Positions 1 through 7,996 of a stretch of 14,177 nt of DNA are shown piece by piece. Position 1 is the first letter of the stretch, and each line of letters begins with the position of its first letter. The stretch spans positions 1-14,177 of the forward strand of contig CAMBGO010000039.1 in the NCBI GenBank assembly GCA_945866165.1, in the 5' to 3' direction. The position numbers were made by a program, and so were the translations under genes. Source of the stretch: Chitinophaga pinensis. GTDB taxonomy: Bacteria > Bacteroidota > Bacteroidia > Chitinophagales > Chitinophagaceae. The notes under the pieces were generated by a model. That model made no database searches, was not told the DNA's origin, and saw only the letters and a list, made by a program, of their open reading frames with translations.

Positions 1-514
1 CCTCATCAATTTGATGCATGTAAAATGATTGTTTGTCATGTGGGAACTGGATAGTGTCAAATTCATATCCATCTGCATGATAGTCGATCTTAACATTGCC
101 AGTTTCTATTTTACCATCACCTGCCAATTTTGTGCGGTTGTCTAGCCAACTGCTGAAAATAGCTGTTTTTTTATTAGGGTATTGGTCTTTTAGTAATTTA
201 AAAATTGTAGGATAATGATAGTTTGGCGCAATGATGTCATTATCCCAAACGTTGTGTTTGTTTGCCCATGTTCCAGTTAATAAACTATTGTACCCTACAG
301 CTGAAATGGTAGGCGACTCAGAATAACCGTTTTTTTCTCCTCCAACATAAGCCCTGACATAATCACCTGATTGTATGATTTTTTTGATGTTGGGGATTTG
401 TGAATTTTCTATCACATCAGCAGGTATTCCATCTGCAATTACAAAAACCACTTTTTGTGAAATTGCTAGAAGGCAATAAAACAAGCATGGAAATAAAATA
501 GACAAGAATTTCAT
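1..514 (-). CDS. Alkaline-phosphatase-superfamily phosphodiesterase/phosphatase, N-terminal part (cut by left edge)
   Basis: Reading the minus strand from the ATG at 514-512 gives 171 open codons with no stop before the edge, so the C-terminal part is missing. Residues 1-20 form a Sec signal peptide, so the product is exported. The first metal-binding loop, VVFVIADG, carries Asp28. The segment SPTISAVGYNSLLTG (68-82) aligns with the nucleophile block of nucleotide pyrophosphatase/phosphodiesterases and related enzymes, with Ser71 in the nucleophile position. It is followed by WANKHNVWDND, like the 'P-x-x-H-G' stretch of that group. There is no sulfatase C-x-P/A-S-R signature, so it should be a phosphate-ester or phosphodiester hydrolase, not a sulfatase. 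The substrate is unknown. It is divergent from the sulfatase operon across 229 bases. The family call is fairly safe; the reaction is inferred. Confidence 0.8.
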   Translation of the reverse strand, partial: MKFLSILFPCLFYCLLAISQKVVFVIADGIPADVIENSQIPNIKKIIQSGDYVRAYVGGEKNGYSESPTISAVGYNSLLTGTWANKHNVWDNDIIAPNYHYPTIFKLLKDQYPNKKTAIFSSWLDNRTKLAGDGKIETGNVKIDYHADGYEFDTIQFPHDKQSFYMHQIDE

Positions 515-743
515 TATTCTGATTTTATCAAAAATAATCAATAGTTACAGCGTAAAAACTTGAATTTTAAATTTAACCAAGAATTCATAATGTTATTATC
601 TTTTTTAAACATTTGAAAAAAGAAAATCAACATTCCAAATCAGTTAAATGATAAATTTTGTAACACAAAGAATTGGGATTGAAGATAATTTAGTTATGAT
701 CTTTTAGTATATTTAAGAAGCGATTTTTTAAAATGACTTTTCA
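515..743. promoter_or_regulatory. Divergent intergenic region, likely promoters for both flanking genes
   Basis: These 229 AT-rich bases separate two genes that point away from each other, so both promoters should lie here. The Bacteroidota -7 consensus is TAnnTTTG. On the plus strand, TATATTTA at 708-715 matches 7 of 8 positions about 28 bases before the sulfatase ATG. On the minus strand, TATTTTTG (536 to 529) matches fully, 14 bases before the phosphatase ATG, which would leave a very short leader. Neither has a clear TTTG -33 box at 19-21 bases, so both are weak candidates. I see no operator-like palindrome or RNA gene here. Confidence 0.35.
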
Positions 744-2291
744 ATGAACTTACTGAAATTTAGCAAATATATTATTAGTCTGATTTTATCCTCCTTCATC
801 ATCTCAAAGAGTGTTGCACAGGCTTTAAACAATTCATCTCAACCCAATATTGTCTTTATTATTTCCGACGATCACGCTTTTCAAGCAATTGGTGCATATG
901 GCGGCAAGTTAATGCCAACACCCAATATTGACCGCATTGCAAATGAAGGGGCCATCTTCAGAAATTCTTTTGTTACCAATTCCATCTGTGGTCCAAGTAG
1001 GGCAACATTGTTAACTGGGAAGTATAGTCACAAGAACGGCTATCCATTGAATGAAAAAAAGTTTGACGTAAACCAATTTCTTTTTTCACGCCTATTTCAG
1101 CAACATAATTACCAAACAGCATGGGTTGGTAAATGGCATTTAGGAAATTTACCACAGGGGTTCGATTATTTTTCAATCTTAAAAGGACAGGGTAATTATT
1201 ATAATCCAGATCTAGTTGGAACAAACAATGATACCACAAGACATGAAGGTTACGTTACCGACATTATTACTGACCAATCATTGGCATGGTTGGATCAAAG
1301 AGATCCAAGCAAGCCTTTTTTTCTGGTGGTAGGTGAAAAGGCTACTCACCGGGAATGGGTACCCGATATTCAAGACCTTGGTGCTTTTGATTCTATTGAT
1401 TTTCCATTGCCCGTGAATTTTTTTGATACATATAATGATAGACAAGCTGCCTTGCATCAAGACATGACCATTGAAACAACCATGCGGATGAAAGAGGATG
1501 TGAAGGTTCACCTGGATTACAATACTGGAGATTTCAAAAGACTGACAGAAGATCAACGGGTAAAAATAAAAGAATATTATGATCGAATTAGCAATGAGTT
1601 TGATGCAAAAAAACTGAGCGGTAAAGAGCTAGCTGTTTGGAAATTTCAACGGTATATCAAAGATTATCTTGCCGTAGCAAAATCAATGGATCGAAATATT
1701 GGAAAAATTCTTGAATACCTCGACCAGCATCAGCTTGTAGAGAATACTGTTGTAGTGTATTTGTCAGACCAAGGATTTTATTTAGGTGAACATGGTTGGT
1801 TTGATAAGCGATTCATGTATGAAGAATCTCTTAGAACTCCTTTTGTCATTCGGTATCCTCAAATAATTAAGCCCGGAACAAATATAACACGCTTTGCTTC
1901 CAACATTGACTGGGCACCTACTGTGTTGGATCTTGCAGGAATTAAGGTTCCCAATGAAATACAGGGCATGTCATTGGTTCCATTATTGAAAAATCGAAAT
2001 GTTAAGAATTGGAATGATGAACTTTATTATCATTACTATGAATATCCTGACCCGCACAGGGTGAGTCCGCATTTTGGAATTCGTACACCACAATATAAAT
2101 TAATCAAATTCTATGGAGCAGAAAATGGATGGGAGTTGTATGACTTAAAAAGAGATCAATCTGAAATGAACAATGTAATCAAGAGTAAAAAATATAGTAA
2201 AGTTATTGCAGATTTAAAATCCAAACTTGTTCTGTTGATTGATAAATATGAAGATGATGAGGCGAGGAAAATCTTATCAGAAGAAAAATAA
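744..2291 (+). CDS. Exported Cys-type sulfatase 1 (CGPSR), N-acetylglucosamine-6-sulfatase-like
   Basis: Sulfatase of the S1 type that hydrolyses sulfate esters, probably on sugars, in the periplasm or at the cell surface. Residues 1-25 are a signal peptide ending SVA. Calcium ligands are Asp42/Asp43 in ISDDH. C82-G-P-S-R86 is the formylglycine signature, in which Cys82 must be oxidised to formylglycine for activity. GKWHLG (129-134) supplies Lys130 and His132, His202 sits in KATHREW, and Asp342/Gln343 in SDQGFYLGEHG with Lys355 complete the usual active-site set. The C-terminal part (about 430-500) has the YHYYEYP...GIRT...YKLI...WELYDL pattern typical of bacterial GlcNAc-6-sulfatase or mucin-desulfating-type enzymes. 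The length of 515 aa is normal. It is first in an operon, 22 bases before the second sulfatase. Family and catalytic competence are clear; the sugar specificity is a resemblance only. Confidence 0.93.
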   Translation: MNLLKFSKYIISLILSSFIISKSVAQALNNSSQPNIVFIISDDHAFQAIGAYGGKLMPTPNIDRIANEGAIFRNSFVTNSICGPSRATLLTGKYSHKNGYPLNEKKFDVNQFLFSRLFQQHNYQTAWVGKWHLGNLPQGFDYFSILKGQGNYYNPDLVGTNNDTTRHEGYVTDIITDQSLAWLDQRDPSKPFFLVVGEKATHREWVPDIQDLGAFDSIDFPLPVNFFDTYNDRQAALHQDMTIETTMRMKEDVKVHLDYNTGDFKRLTEDQRVKIKEYYDRISNEFDAKKLSGKELAVWKFQRYIKDYLAVAKSMDRNIGKILEYLDQHQLVENTVVVYLSDQGFYLGEHGWFDKRFMYEESLRTPFVIRYPQIIKPGTNITRFASNIDWAPTVLDLAGIKVPNEIQGMSLVPLLKNRNVKNWNDELYYHYYEYPDPHRVSPHFGIRTPQYKLIKFYGAENGWELYDLKRDQSEMNNVIKSKKYSKVIADLKSKLVLLIDKYEDDEARKILSEEK

Positions 2292-2313
2292 ATTAAATTT
2301 TTAATTAAAGTTG

Positions 2314-3801
2314 ATGCAAGTGAAAAAATCAAATCTTTATATAAATAAAAGACTGCTCGTCTTTGTTTTATTTATTTGTCTTAATATATATTTTGCTATT
2401 GCACAACCAAAAGAATCATTACCCAATATCATTCTTATATTGATGGATGATCTTGGTTATGGTGATCTATCTTGTTATGGTGCCCTTGATATCAGAACAC
2501 CTCATCTTGATCAACTAGCAAATGAAGGAATCCGGTTTACCAATTATCTCTCAGCGCAAGCCGTATGCAGTGCTTCGCGTGCTGCCTTGCTTACAGGGTG
2601 TTATTCAAATCGAGTGGGTATTTCAGGGGCGTTATTTCCTAATGCTGGTGTGGGATTGGCTCAAAGTGAAGTCACCATTGCAGAGATGATGAAGCAAAAA
2701 AAATATGCAACAGCCGTATTCGGAAAATGGCACTTGGGTGATGCTATTGAATTTCTTCCACTCCAACAAGGCTTTGATGAATACCTGGGTATCCCATATT
2801 CAAATGATATGTGGCCAATGGAGTACGATGGAACACCTGCTAAAGAGAGTAATTATAAACATACTATACCGATTCTTCCACTAATAAAAAACAATGAGAA
2901 GATAGGAGAGATTAAATTATTAGAAGATCAATCTACCCTAACTGGCTTGTATACAGATGCTGCCATTTCATTTATCAAGCGAAATAAAAACAAACCTTTC
3001 TTTTTATACTTGCCGCACTCTATGCCACATGTGCCCATTAATGCTTCAAAAAAATTCAGGGGAACGAGTAAGCAGGGATTGTATGGTGATGTAGTTCAAG
3101 AAATAGATGATGCAGTTGGTCGTATCATGAAAACATTAAAGGAACAAGGAATTGATAAAAATACCATGGTGATTTTTACAAGTGATAATGGTCCTTGGTT
3201 TAATTATGGAAACCATTCAGGAAATACGGGTGGTTTCAGGGAAGGAAAGGGCACAACATTTGAGGGTGGACACCGTGTTCCTTTCATTGTTAGATGGAAA
3301 GGATCAATTCAGGGTGGACAAGTTTGCAATCAATTGGTTTCTGCCATTGATATTCTTCCAACTATTTCCTCAATTTGCAACTTGCAATTGCCGGAAAATA
3401 AAATTGATGGAGTGAGTTTACTTCCGATCTTTAATGGTAACATGAATGCAAGTCCAAGGAAAAACTTTCTTTACTACTATAGAAAAAATTCCTTGGAGGC
3501 AGTTCGAAGAGATAATTGGAAGCTGGTATTTGAACATCCATCTAGGTCATATTTAAATCAAGTTCCTGGTAAAGATGGATTTCCAGGAAATGCACCTGAA
3601 GACATCATGATGCCCTTCGCCTTGTATGACTTGCGAAGAGATCCTGCAGAGGCCTATGATGTAAAAGATCAATATCCTGAGATCGTTATCGAATTAAATA
3701 AACTTGCTGAAGAGGCAAGAAAAGAATTGGGCGATGATTTGCAGAATAGGGTAGGAGCAAAAAATCGACCTATAGGTAAGGTTGTGGCAACAAAAAAATA
3801 A
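2314..3801 (+). CDS. Exported Cys-type sulfatase 2 (CSASR), arylsulfatase A-like
   Basis: Second sulfatase, 495 aa. The ATG at 2314 is preferred over the adjacent in-frame TTG at 2311. A signal peptide ends near Ala30 (FAIA-Q), so the enzyme is exported. Active-site residues, numbered from the ATG: Asp45/Asp46 in LMDDLGYGDLSCYG (calcium), Cys85-S-A-S-Arg89 (formylglycine signature of the C-x-A-S-R form), Lys138 and His140 in GKWHLG, His235 in LPHSMPH, Asp291/Asn292 in TSDNGPW, and Lys312 in EGKGTTFEGG. This is the full ligand and catalytic set of arylsulfatase A-like enzymes. The different signature and the poor similarity to sulfatase 1 outside the motifs point to a different sulfatase subfamily, so the pair probably removes sulfate from two positions or two sugars. 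It lies 22 bases after sulfatase 1 and 1 base before the maturase gene. Confidence 0.93.
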   Translation: MQVKKSNLYINKRLLVFVLFICLNIYFAIAQPKESLPNIILILMDDLGYGDLSCYGALDIRTPHLDQLANEGIRFTNYLSAQAVCSASRAALLTGCYSNRVGISGALFPNAGVGLAQSEVTIAEMMKQKKYATAVFGKWHLGDAIEFLPLQQGFDEYLGIPYSNDMWPMEYDGTPAKESNYKHTIPILPLIKNNEKIGEIKLLEDQSTLTGLYTDAAISFIKRNKNKPFFLYLPHSMPHVPINASKKFRGTSKQGLYGDVVQEIDDAVGRIMKTLKEQGIDKNTMVIFTSDNGPWFNYGNHSGNTGGFREGKGTTFEGGHRVPFIVRWKGSIQGGQVCNQLVSAIDILPTISSICNLQLPENKIDGVSLLPIFNGNMNASPRKNFLYYYRKNSLEAVRRDNWKLVFEHPSRSYLNQVPGKDGFPGNAPEDIMMPFALYDLRRDPAEAYDVKDQYPEIVIELNKLAEEARKELGDDLQNRVGAKNRPIGKVVATKK

Positions 3802-3802
3802 C

Positions 3803-4951
3803 ATGAAATATTTGATGGCTTCATTGATCTTTCAACATAAAAATAAGTTCATCTTATTCTTGATTTTTATTTCAAGTATTAATTGTAAAGTCCTTCATTC
3901 ACAAGAAAATAATTTTGTAAAAGACACGCTTCCATCTTGTTGCATGAAAATCCCATCAAGGTTTTCTGTGAAACATGATAGCGCCATCATTCATGTTGTC
4001 GCAAAAAAATCTACTGAGGGTATGGTGCTTATTCCTGGCGGAACTTTCAACATGGGTGGAGATAACGAACAAGCTGATAGAGATGAATTGCCTAAGCATA
4101 AAGTTGTTGTGGCTTCTTTTTATATGGATGAAACTGAAGTAACGAATGAACAATTCAAACAATTTGTAGATGCAACAGGATACATTACTACTGCTGAGCG
4201 CAAACCAGATTGGGACGAATTAAAAAAATCGGTGCCTCCAGGAACACCCAAGCCTCCTGATGAAGTATTGGTTGCTGCTTCACTAATATTTAAAGTTGCT
4301 TCAGGGCCTATTAACCTCAATAATTATAGCCAATGGTGGGAGTGGGTTAGTGGTGCAGATTGGCAACATCCACAAGGATCTAATAACAGTATAATTGGCA
4401 AAGAAAATTTTCCGGTTGTACAAGTAAGCTGGGACGATGCCATGGCATATTGTAAATGGGCAGGTAAAAGATTGCCCACCGAAGCTGAATGGGAATATGC
4501 TGCAAGGGGTGGACTGAAAGATGAAATATATCCGTGGGGGAATGAGCATGTTAATGCTGGAAAGCCTAAAGCAAATTCATGGGAAGGAAAATTTCCATAT
4601 CTCAATGAACGAAAAGATGGCTTTGATAGAGCTGCTCCAGTAAAGTCATTTTTACCGAATGGATATGGATTGTATGACATGGCTGGCAATGTGTGGGAAT
4701 GGTGTAGTGATTGGTATAAATATGATTATTATAGTGAACTGAAAGACAAGGAGTCAAATAATCCGAGAGGACCACTAACTAGTTTTGACCCCGATGAACC
4801 TTTTGCACAAAAAAGAAGCCTCCGTGGTGGAAGCTTCTTGTGCAATGATGCATATTGTTCTGGTTACCGTGTATCTAGGCGCATGAAAAGCAGTCCAGAT
4901 ACAGGTTTGGAGCATACAGGATTCAGGTGCGTAAGGGATATTTCAAAATAA
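3803..4951 (+). CDS. Formylglycine-generating enzyme (sulfatase maturase, SUMF1 family), exported
   Basis: Oxidises the cysteine of C-x-P/A-S-R in sulfatases to formylglycine, using O2 and copper in characterised homologues. The ATG at 3803 (382 aa) is chosen because it follows the upstream stop by one base; an in-frame TTG at 3782 would overlap it. A hydrophobic leader (about residues 15-27) predicts export. Domain residues 73-382 match the FGE fold throughout: GMVLIPGGTFNMG, YMDETEVTN, WWEWVSGADWQHPQG, FPVVQVSWDDAMAYCKWAGKRLPTEAEWEYAARGG (two pieces), GYGLYDMAGNVWEWCSDW and LRGGSFLCNDAYC. Cys347 and Cys352, five residues apart, correspond to the catalytic pair Cys336/Cys341 of human FGE, which most FGE-like relatives (EgtB, PvdO, generic SUMF1-domain proteins) lack. 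GFRC near the end is also conserved. This is therefore a true maturase, and the two sulfatases upstream are its obvious substrates. The N-terminal Cys28 lipobox is poor, and Cys46-Cys47 precede the domain. Confidence 0.92.
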   Translation: MKYLMASLIFQHKNKFILFLIFISSINCKVLHSQENNFVKDTLPSCCMKIPSRFSVKHDSAIIHVVAKKSTEGMVLIPGGTFNMGGDNEQADRDELPKHKVVVASFYMDETEVTNEQFKQFVDATGYITTAERKPDWDELKKSVPPGTPKPPDEVLVAASLIFKVASGPINLNNYSQWWEWVSGADWQHPQGSNNSIIGKENFPVVQVSWDDAMAYCKWAGKRLPTEAEWEYAARGGLKDEIYPWGNEHVNAGKPKANSWEGKFPYLNERKDGFDRAAPVKSFLPNGYGLYDMAGNVWEWCSDWYKYDYYSELKDKESNNPRGPLTSFDPDEPFAQKRSLRGGSFLCNDAYCSGYRVSRRMKSSPDTGLEHTGFRCVRDISK

Positions 4952-4957
4952 ATCTAG

Positions 4958-4976
4958 AATTATTATTTCAATAATT
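4958..4976. terminator. Weak AT-only hairpin between convergent operons
   Basis: AATTATT at 4958-4964 and AATAATT at 4970-4976 can pair around a five-base loop just after the maturase stop, overlapping the last codons of the convergent DUF1080 gene. Two operons meet here with only 11 bases between their stops, so some bidirectional stop is expected. The stem has no G-C pair, so the hairpin alone is weak support. Confidence 0.2.
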
Positions 4977-5718
4977 TCTTGTATCGAATATTTCTGTATT
5001 CTACTTTCATCGATTCAGAAACATGTACCTGCAATCCTATTACACCTGAAAAGTGTTGACTTGAAGGATCATTATCGGTCGTTTCACTCATCAATACACC
5101 ATTGATAAAATGTTGCATGTGATTGCCTTTAACGATCAAATGAATTTCATTCCAATCATTTTTTTTAATATGACTTTTGAGCTCTTCATCATTGCTGATC
5201 GTTTCAATGACTGTAGGTTTTTTGTCTTTTTCAAGCGATACTTTTTGTCCTCTCATTGCCAAAAAGCCACGACCTCTTTCTTCATAATTTTGTCCGGTGT
5301 ATACATTCTTTCCATCGATGTCAGCTTGGTATCCTTTCACAGCGTATGGAATATCTGAAAGTTCCTGACTTCTATAATTGATGCCGCTGTTTCCTCCTTC
5401 ATTGATTTTATATTCTGCAATGAATTCAAAGTCTGATGGTTTTTCTTCACGCCAAATAAGAAACGAATTTGTTTTAATTTGTTTTGTTGGAGTCACTTCA
5501 CCAACAAAGCATCCATTTTCAATTCTCCAAACACTTTTATCTGCATCCCATCCATTGAATGTTTTGCCGTCAAAAATAGTTTTGAAACCGTCTTTCGTCA
5601 TCGTTGGAGTTTCATTGTTGCTCGAATCGTAATTCGTTTCGATGCATGCAATGAAACCAATCGTTATTGAAATGAGTAATATTTTTTTGAACAAGCTTTT
5701 TTTGTTGAAGTGATGCAT
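4963..5718 (-). CDS. DUF1080 / 3-keto-disaccharide hydrolase family lipoprotein
   Basis: A 251-aa protein of the DUF1080 family (3-keto-disaccharide hydrolase domain, concanavalin-like jelly roll). Members characterised in Bacteroides cleave glycosides only after a sugar hydroxyl has been oxidised to a ketone. A lysine-rich start, a hydrophobic stretch (12-24) and FIAC with Cys25 suggest a lipoprotein held in a membrane facing the periplasm or outside. The mature domain begins with the hallmark FKTIFDGKTFNGWD (45-58). It continues with NSGINYRS (110-117), GYQADIDG (129-136) and RGRGFLAMRGQ, and closes with GVIGLQVH (225-232) and VEYRNIRYKKL. This order is the classic family pattern, and the length is normal. 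It is the last gene of the minus operon, 33 bases after the Gfo/Idh/MocA gene. Whether it acts as hydrolase or lyase cannot be read from sequence. Confidence 0.88.
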   Translation of the reverse strand: MHHFNKKSLFKKILLISITIGFIACIETNYDSSNNETPTMTKDGFKTIFDGKTFNGWDADKSVWRIENGCFVGEVTPTKQIKTNSFLIWREEKPSDFEFIAEYKINEGGNSGINYRSQELSDIPYAVKGYQADIDGKNVYTGQNYEERGRGFLAMRGQKVSLEKDKKPTVIETISNDEELKSHIKKNDWNEIHLIVKGNHMQHFINGVLMSETTDNDPSSQHFSGVIGLQVHVSESMKVEYRNIRYKKLLK

Positions 5719-5751
5719 GATTGATTATTAGTAGGATTAAATTTTATTTAC

Positions 5752-6906
5752 TTAATTGCTAACACCTGTGTTTTTCCAGCTACCTGATTTTGCTGATTCC
5801 TGGACTGCATTGCATACCAACTGTGTTTGGTGTGCTTCTGCAAATGTTGGCGAGCATGGTTTCCCGGTTTCTAAGCTTTCCAAAAAATCAGCCACTTGGT
5901 GAACAAAAGAATGTTCGTAGCCAATACCCAAACCTGGTACCCACCATTTGTTCATATATGGCTGATCTCCATCTGTAACATGTATCGATCTCCATCCTTT
6001 AACAATTGATTCATCTGAGTTATCAAAGTATTCTAGTCTGTTTAAATCGTGTAGGTCCCAACGAATTGACGCATTGGCGCCATTTATTTCAAAAGTGTAC
6101 AATGCTTTGTGGCCACGTGCATAACGGGTTGATTCAAACAATCCGAGTGATCCATTGGAAAAATGACAAAGGAAAGAACACGCATCATCGATGCCAACTT
6201 TTTCAACCTTTCCTGTGAGTTGGTGCATTCTTTCTTTGATGAAGGTTTCTGACATGGCAGTTACATCTTTTATCCCACCGTTAAGCCACATGGCTGTGTC
6301 GATACAGTGTGAAAGCAAGTCGCCTAATACTCCTGAACCTGCAACCGCTGCATCCATTCTCCATAGTCCTTCACCACCTTGTGGCAGACTTGCATTGATG
6401 GTCCAGTCTTGTAAAAAATTAGCACGGTAATGAAATATTTGTCCAAGTTTACCTGAACCAATGATTTGTTTTGCAAGTGTTACGGCTGGTAACCTGCGGT
6501 AGTTATACCACACTGTATTGGCTACCCCAGCTTTGGTAATTGCATCAACCATTTGTTGTGATTCCTCAAGGTTTCTTGCTAATGGTTTTTCACATAGTAT
6601 CATCTTGCCTGCAGCAGCGGCAGCGATGGCGATTTCAGCATGCGTATCATTCGGTGTACAAATATCAATTGCATCGATATCGTTTCTTTTAATCATTTTT
6701 CTCCAATCTGTTTCGGTGCTTTCATATCCCCATTGTTCTGCAAATCCTTTTAGTTTTGATTCATTTCTAAAGCAGACTGCCTTTAAAACTGGAGTATATT
6801 GAAGTGCTGGAAAAAAGTTTGCAACGCGATTATATCCATTGGAATGTGTTCTTCCCATGAAGCCTCCACCGATCAAGCCAATGTTTAATTTTTTCTTTGT
6901 AGACAT
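5752..6906 (-). CDS. Gfo/Idh/MocA-family NAD(P)-dependent sugar oxidoreductase
   Basis: A 384-aa oxidoreductase of the glucose-fructose oxidoreductase / inositol dehydrogenase family. The nucleotide-binding Rossmann loop is IGLIGGGFMGRTH (GGGFMG at 13-18). ICTPNDTHAE (82-91) and the conserved CEKPLA (Glu106-Lys107-Pro108) follow, with Lys107 the usual catalytic lysine. The second domain contains GVLGDLLSHCIDTAMWL (192-208), where Asp196 and His200 are the expected substrate-site residues. There is no Tat or Sec signal, so it should be cytoplasmic. In keto-sugar pathways such enzymes interconvert a sugar hydroxyl and ketone, often at C3; ThuB of trehalose metabolism is one example. It sits between a TIM-barrel isomerase (34-base gap) and the DUF1080 gene, which supports a role in 3-keto-glycoside metabolism. 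The direction of the reaction and the substrate are unknown. Confidence 0.92.
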   Translation of the reverse strand: MSTKKKLNIGLIGGGFMGRTHSNGYNRVANFFPALQYTPVLKAVCFRNESKLKGFAEQWGYESTETDWRKMIKRNDIDAIDICTPNDTHAEIAIAAAAAGKMILCEKPLARNLEESQQMVDAITKAGVANTVWYNYRRLPAVTLAKQIIGSGKLGQIFHYRANFLQDWTINASLPQGGEGLWRMDAAVAGSGVLGDLLSHCIDTAMWLNGGIKDVTAMSETFIKERMHQLTGKVEKVGIDDACSFLCHFSNGSLGLFESTRYARGHKALYTFEINGANASIRWDLHDLNRLEYFDNSDESIVKGWRSIHVTDGDQPYMNKWWVPGLGIGYEHSFVHQVADFLESLETGKPCSPTFAEAHQTQLVCNAVQESAKSGSWKNTGVSN

Positions 6907-6940
6907 ATAAAAAAATTTATGTTTTTATTTTTCTGTTTTA

Positions 6941-7972
6941 CTATTCTTGCCAGCCATGTTGATCTCTAACTTTGATCATAGCTGCCAGGATATCGTTCCA
7001 TGTTTTTTGTTGCATCAACACAGCGTTGGGGAACATACAGCCATCCCAACAAATATGCTTGAATGCTTTTGTGAGCTCACCTTTTTCATCGCGAAGCCAA
7101 AAACCTGCATGTTTAGCAATATCCAATTTTCCATTTGGATCAAGTGCTTGACAGTGACGACCTGTTTTATCGTGTGAGCCTGTACCATGCACTGTGCCAT
7201 CATTTTGTGCTACATGAAAATCGATTGTCCAAGGCCTAAGTGCTGCTGTTAATTTTTTCAGCCCTTCATCCAATATGGCTCCATCTTGCCAATCAAAATT
7301 TTCAGGTAGAATACGGTGTTCAGGTGCATTGTATCCTAATAGGTACAAAAGCGTATGCGCCATGTCTGCCTGGAATCCAATGTTAGGACGATCAACAGCT
7401 TCTAATGTGTCAATCATAGTTTTCCAGCTGTGCATACCGCCCCAGCATATTTCACCTTCTGCTGCAAGTTTTTCACCATATTCTGCTGCAACATCACACG
7501 CTTCACGGAAAGTTTCGGCAATCAATTTTGTATTTCCAGCGGGATCTTTTGCCCATGCTTCTGGCTTGCTCGCTGAATCTATTCGGATGATGCCATACGG
7601 ACGTACACCTTCGGCGCGTAGTTTTTTTCCAAACTCGCATGATTTGCGCACCATGTCAACAAACACAGCACGCTCTTCTTTACTGCCCATTGCAGGGCCA
7701 CCCCATATTGGAGCTACAAGGCTACCTATATTCAAATTAAGGTTAGAAACTTTTTCGGCAAGTCTTTTAATACCATCATCTGATTCATCGATATTGAAAT
7801 GAGGTTCAAATAGACCGATGTCAATACCATCAAATTTTACTCCATCCACTTCTGCATTGGCAGTGAAGTTCAAAAGATCATCAAGTGAGATTGGAGGTTC
7901 AGAATCTGGGCCCTTACCTACGATACCAGGCCATGTTGCATTGTGAAGTTTTGGATAATTGTTTTGTTGCAT
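6941..7972 (-). CDS. Sugar phosphate isomerase/epimerase-type TIM-barrel protein
   Basis: A 343-aa cytoplasmic protein (no signal peptide) of the AP-endonuclease-2/xylose-isomerase-like TIM-barrel superfamily. Visible barrel elements include DGVKFDGIDIGLFEP (43-57), LNIGSLVAPIWGGPAMG (80-96), GIIRIDSASKPEAW, AEGEICWGGMHSW (171-183), NIGFQADMAHT (197-207) and TIDFHVAQNDGTVHG (249-263). Likely metal ligands are Glu174, Asp203, His206 and His253, and HICWDGCMFP (306-315) ends the barrel. It is longer than the neighbouring epimerase and clearly not a duplicate of it, so it should have another substrate or step. Related TIM barrels occur in keto-glycoside and C-glycoside catabolism as isomerases, hydratases or lyases. 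The superfamily is secure; the reaction is not known. The gap to the upstream epimerase gene is 24 bases. Confidence 0.85.
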   Translation of the reverse strand: MQQNNYPKLHNATWPGIVGKGPDSEPPISLDDLLNFTANAEVDGVKFDGIDIGLFEPHFNIDESDDGIKRLAEKVSNLNLNIGSLVAPIWGGPAMGSKEERAVFVDMVRKSCEFGKKLRAEGVRPYGIIRIDSASKPEAWAKDPAGNTKLIAETFREACDVAAEYGEKLAAEGEICWGGMHSWKTMIDTLEAVDRPNIGFQADMAHTLLYLLGYNAPEHRILPENFDWQDGAILDEGLKKLTAALRPWTIDFHVAQNDGTVHGTGSHDKTGRHCQALDPNGKLDIAKHAGFWLRDEKGELTKAFKHICWDGCMFPNAVLMQQKTWNDILAAMIKVRDQHGWQE

Positions 7973-7996
7973 ATGGTTGCATTTTTGTTGAACGAA

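Noticed and set aside
2311..2313. In-frame TTG directly before the ATG of sulfatase 2 as start codon
   Set aside because: The ATG at 2314 is adjacent, standard and gives the same signal peptide; nothing favours the TTG.
3782..3802. TTG at 3782 as start of the FGE gene, overlapping sulfatase 2 by 20 bases
   Set aside because: The ATG at 3803 follows the upstream stop by one base and begins a normal leader; the extra seven residues resemble no signal-peptide start.
4324..4689. A 121-codon minus-strand frame opposite the FGE gene
   Set aside because: Antisense to strongly conserved FGE motifs and of low-complexity Ser/Pro/Phe composition; a shadow frame.
7275..7802. A 175-codon open frame on the plus strand opposite the 343-aa TIM-barrel gene
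   Set aside because: It lies wholly antisense to a well-supported gene, shows no recognisable motif, and similar antisense frames recur across the window as coding shadows.
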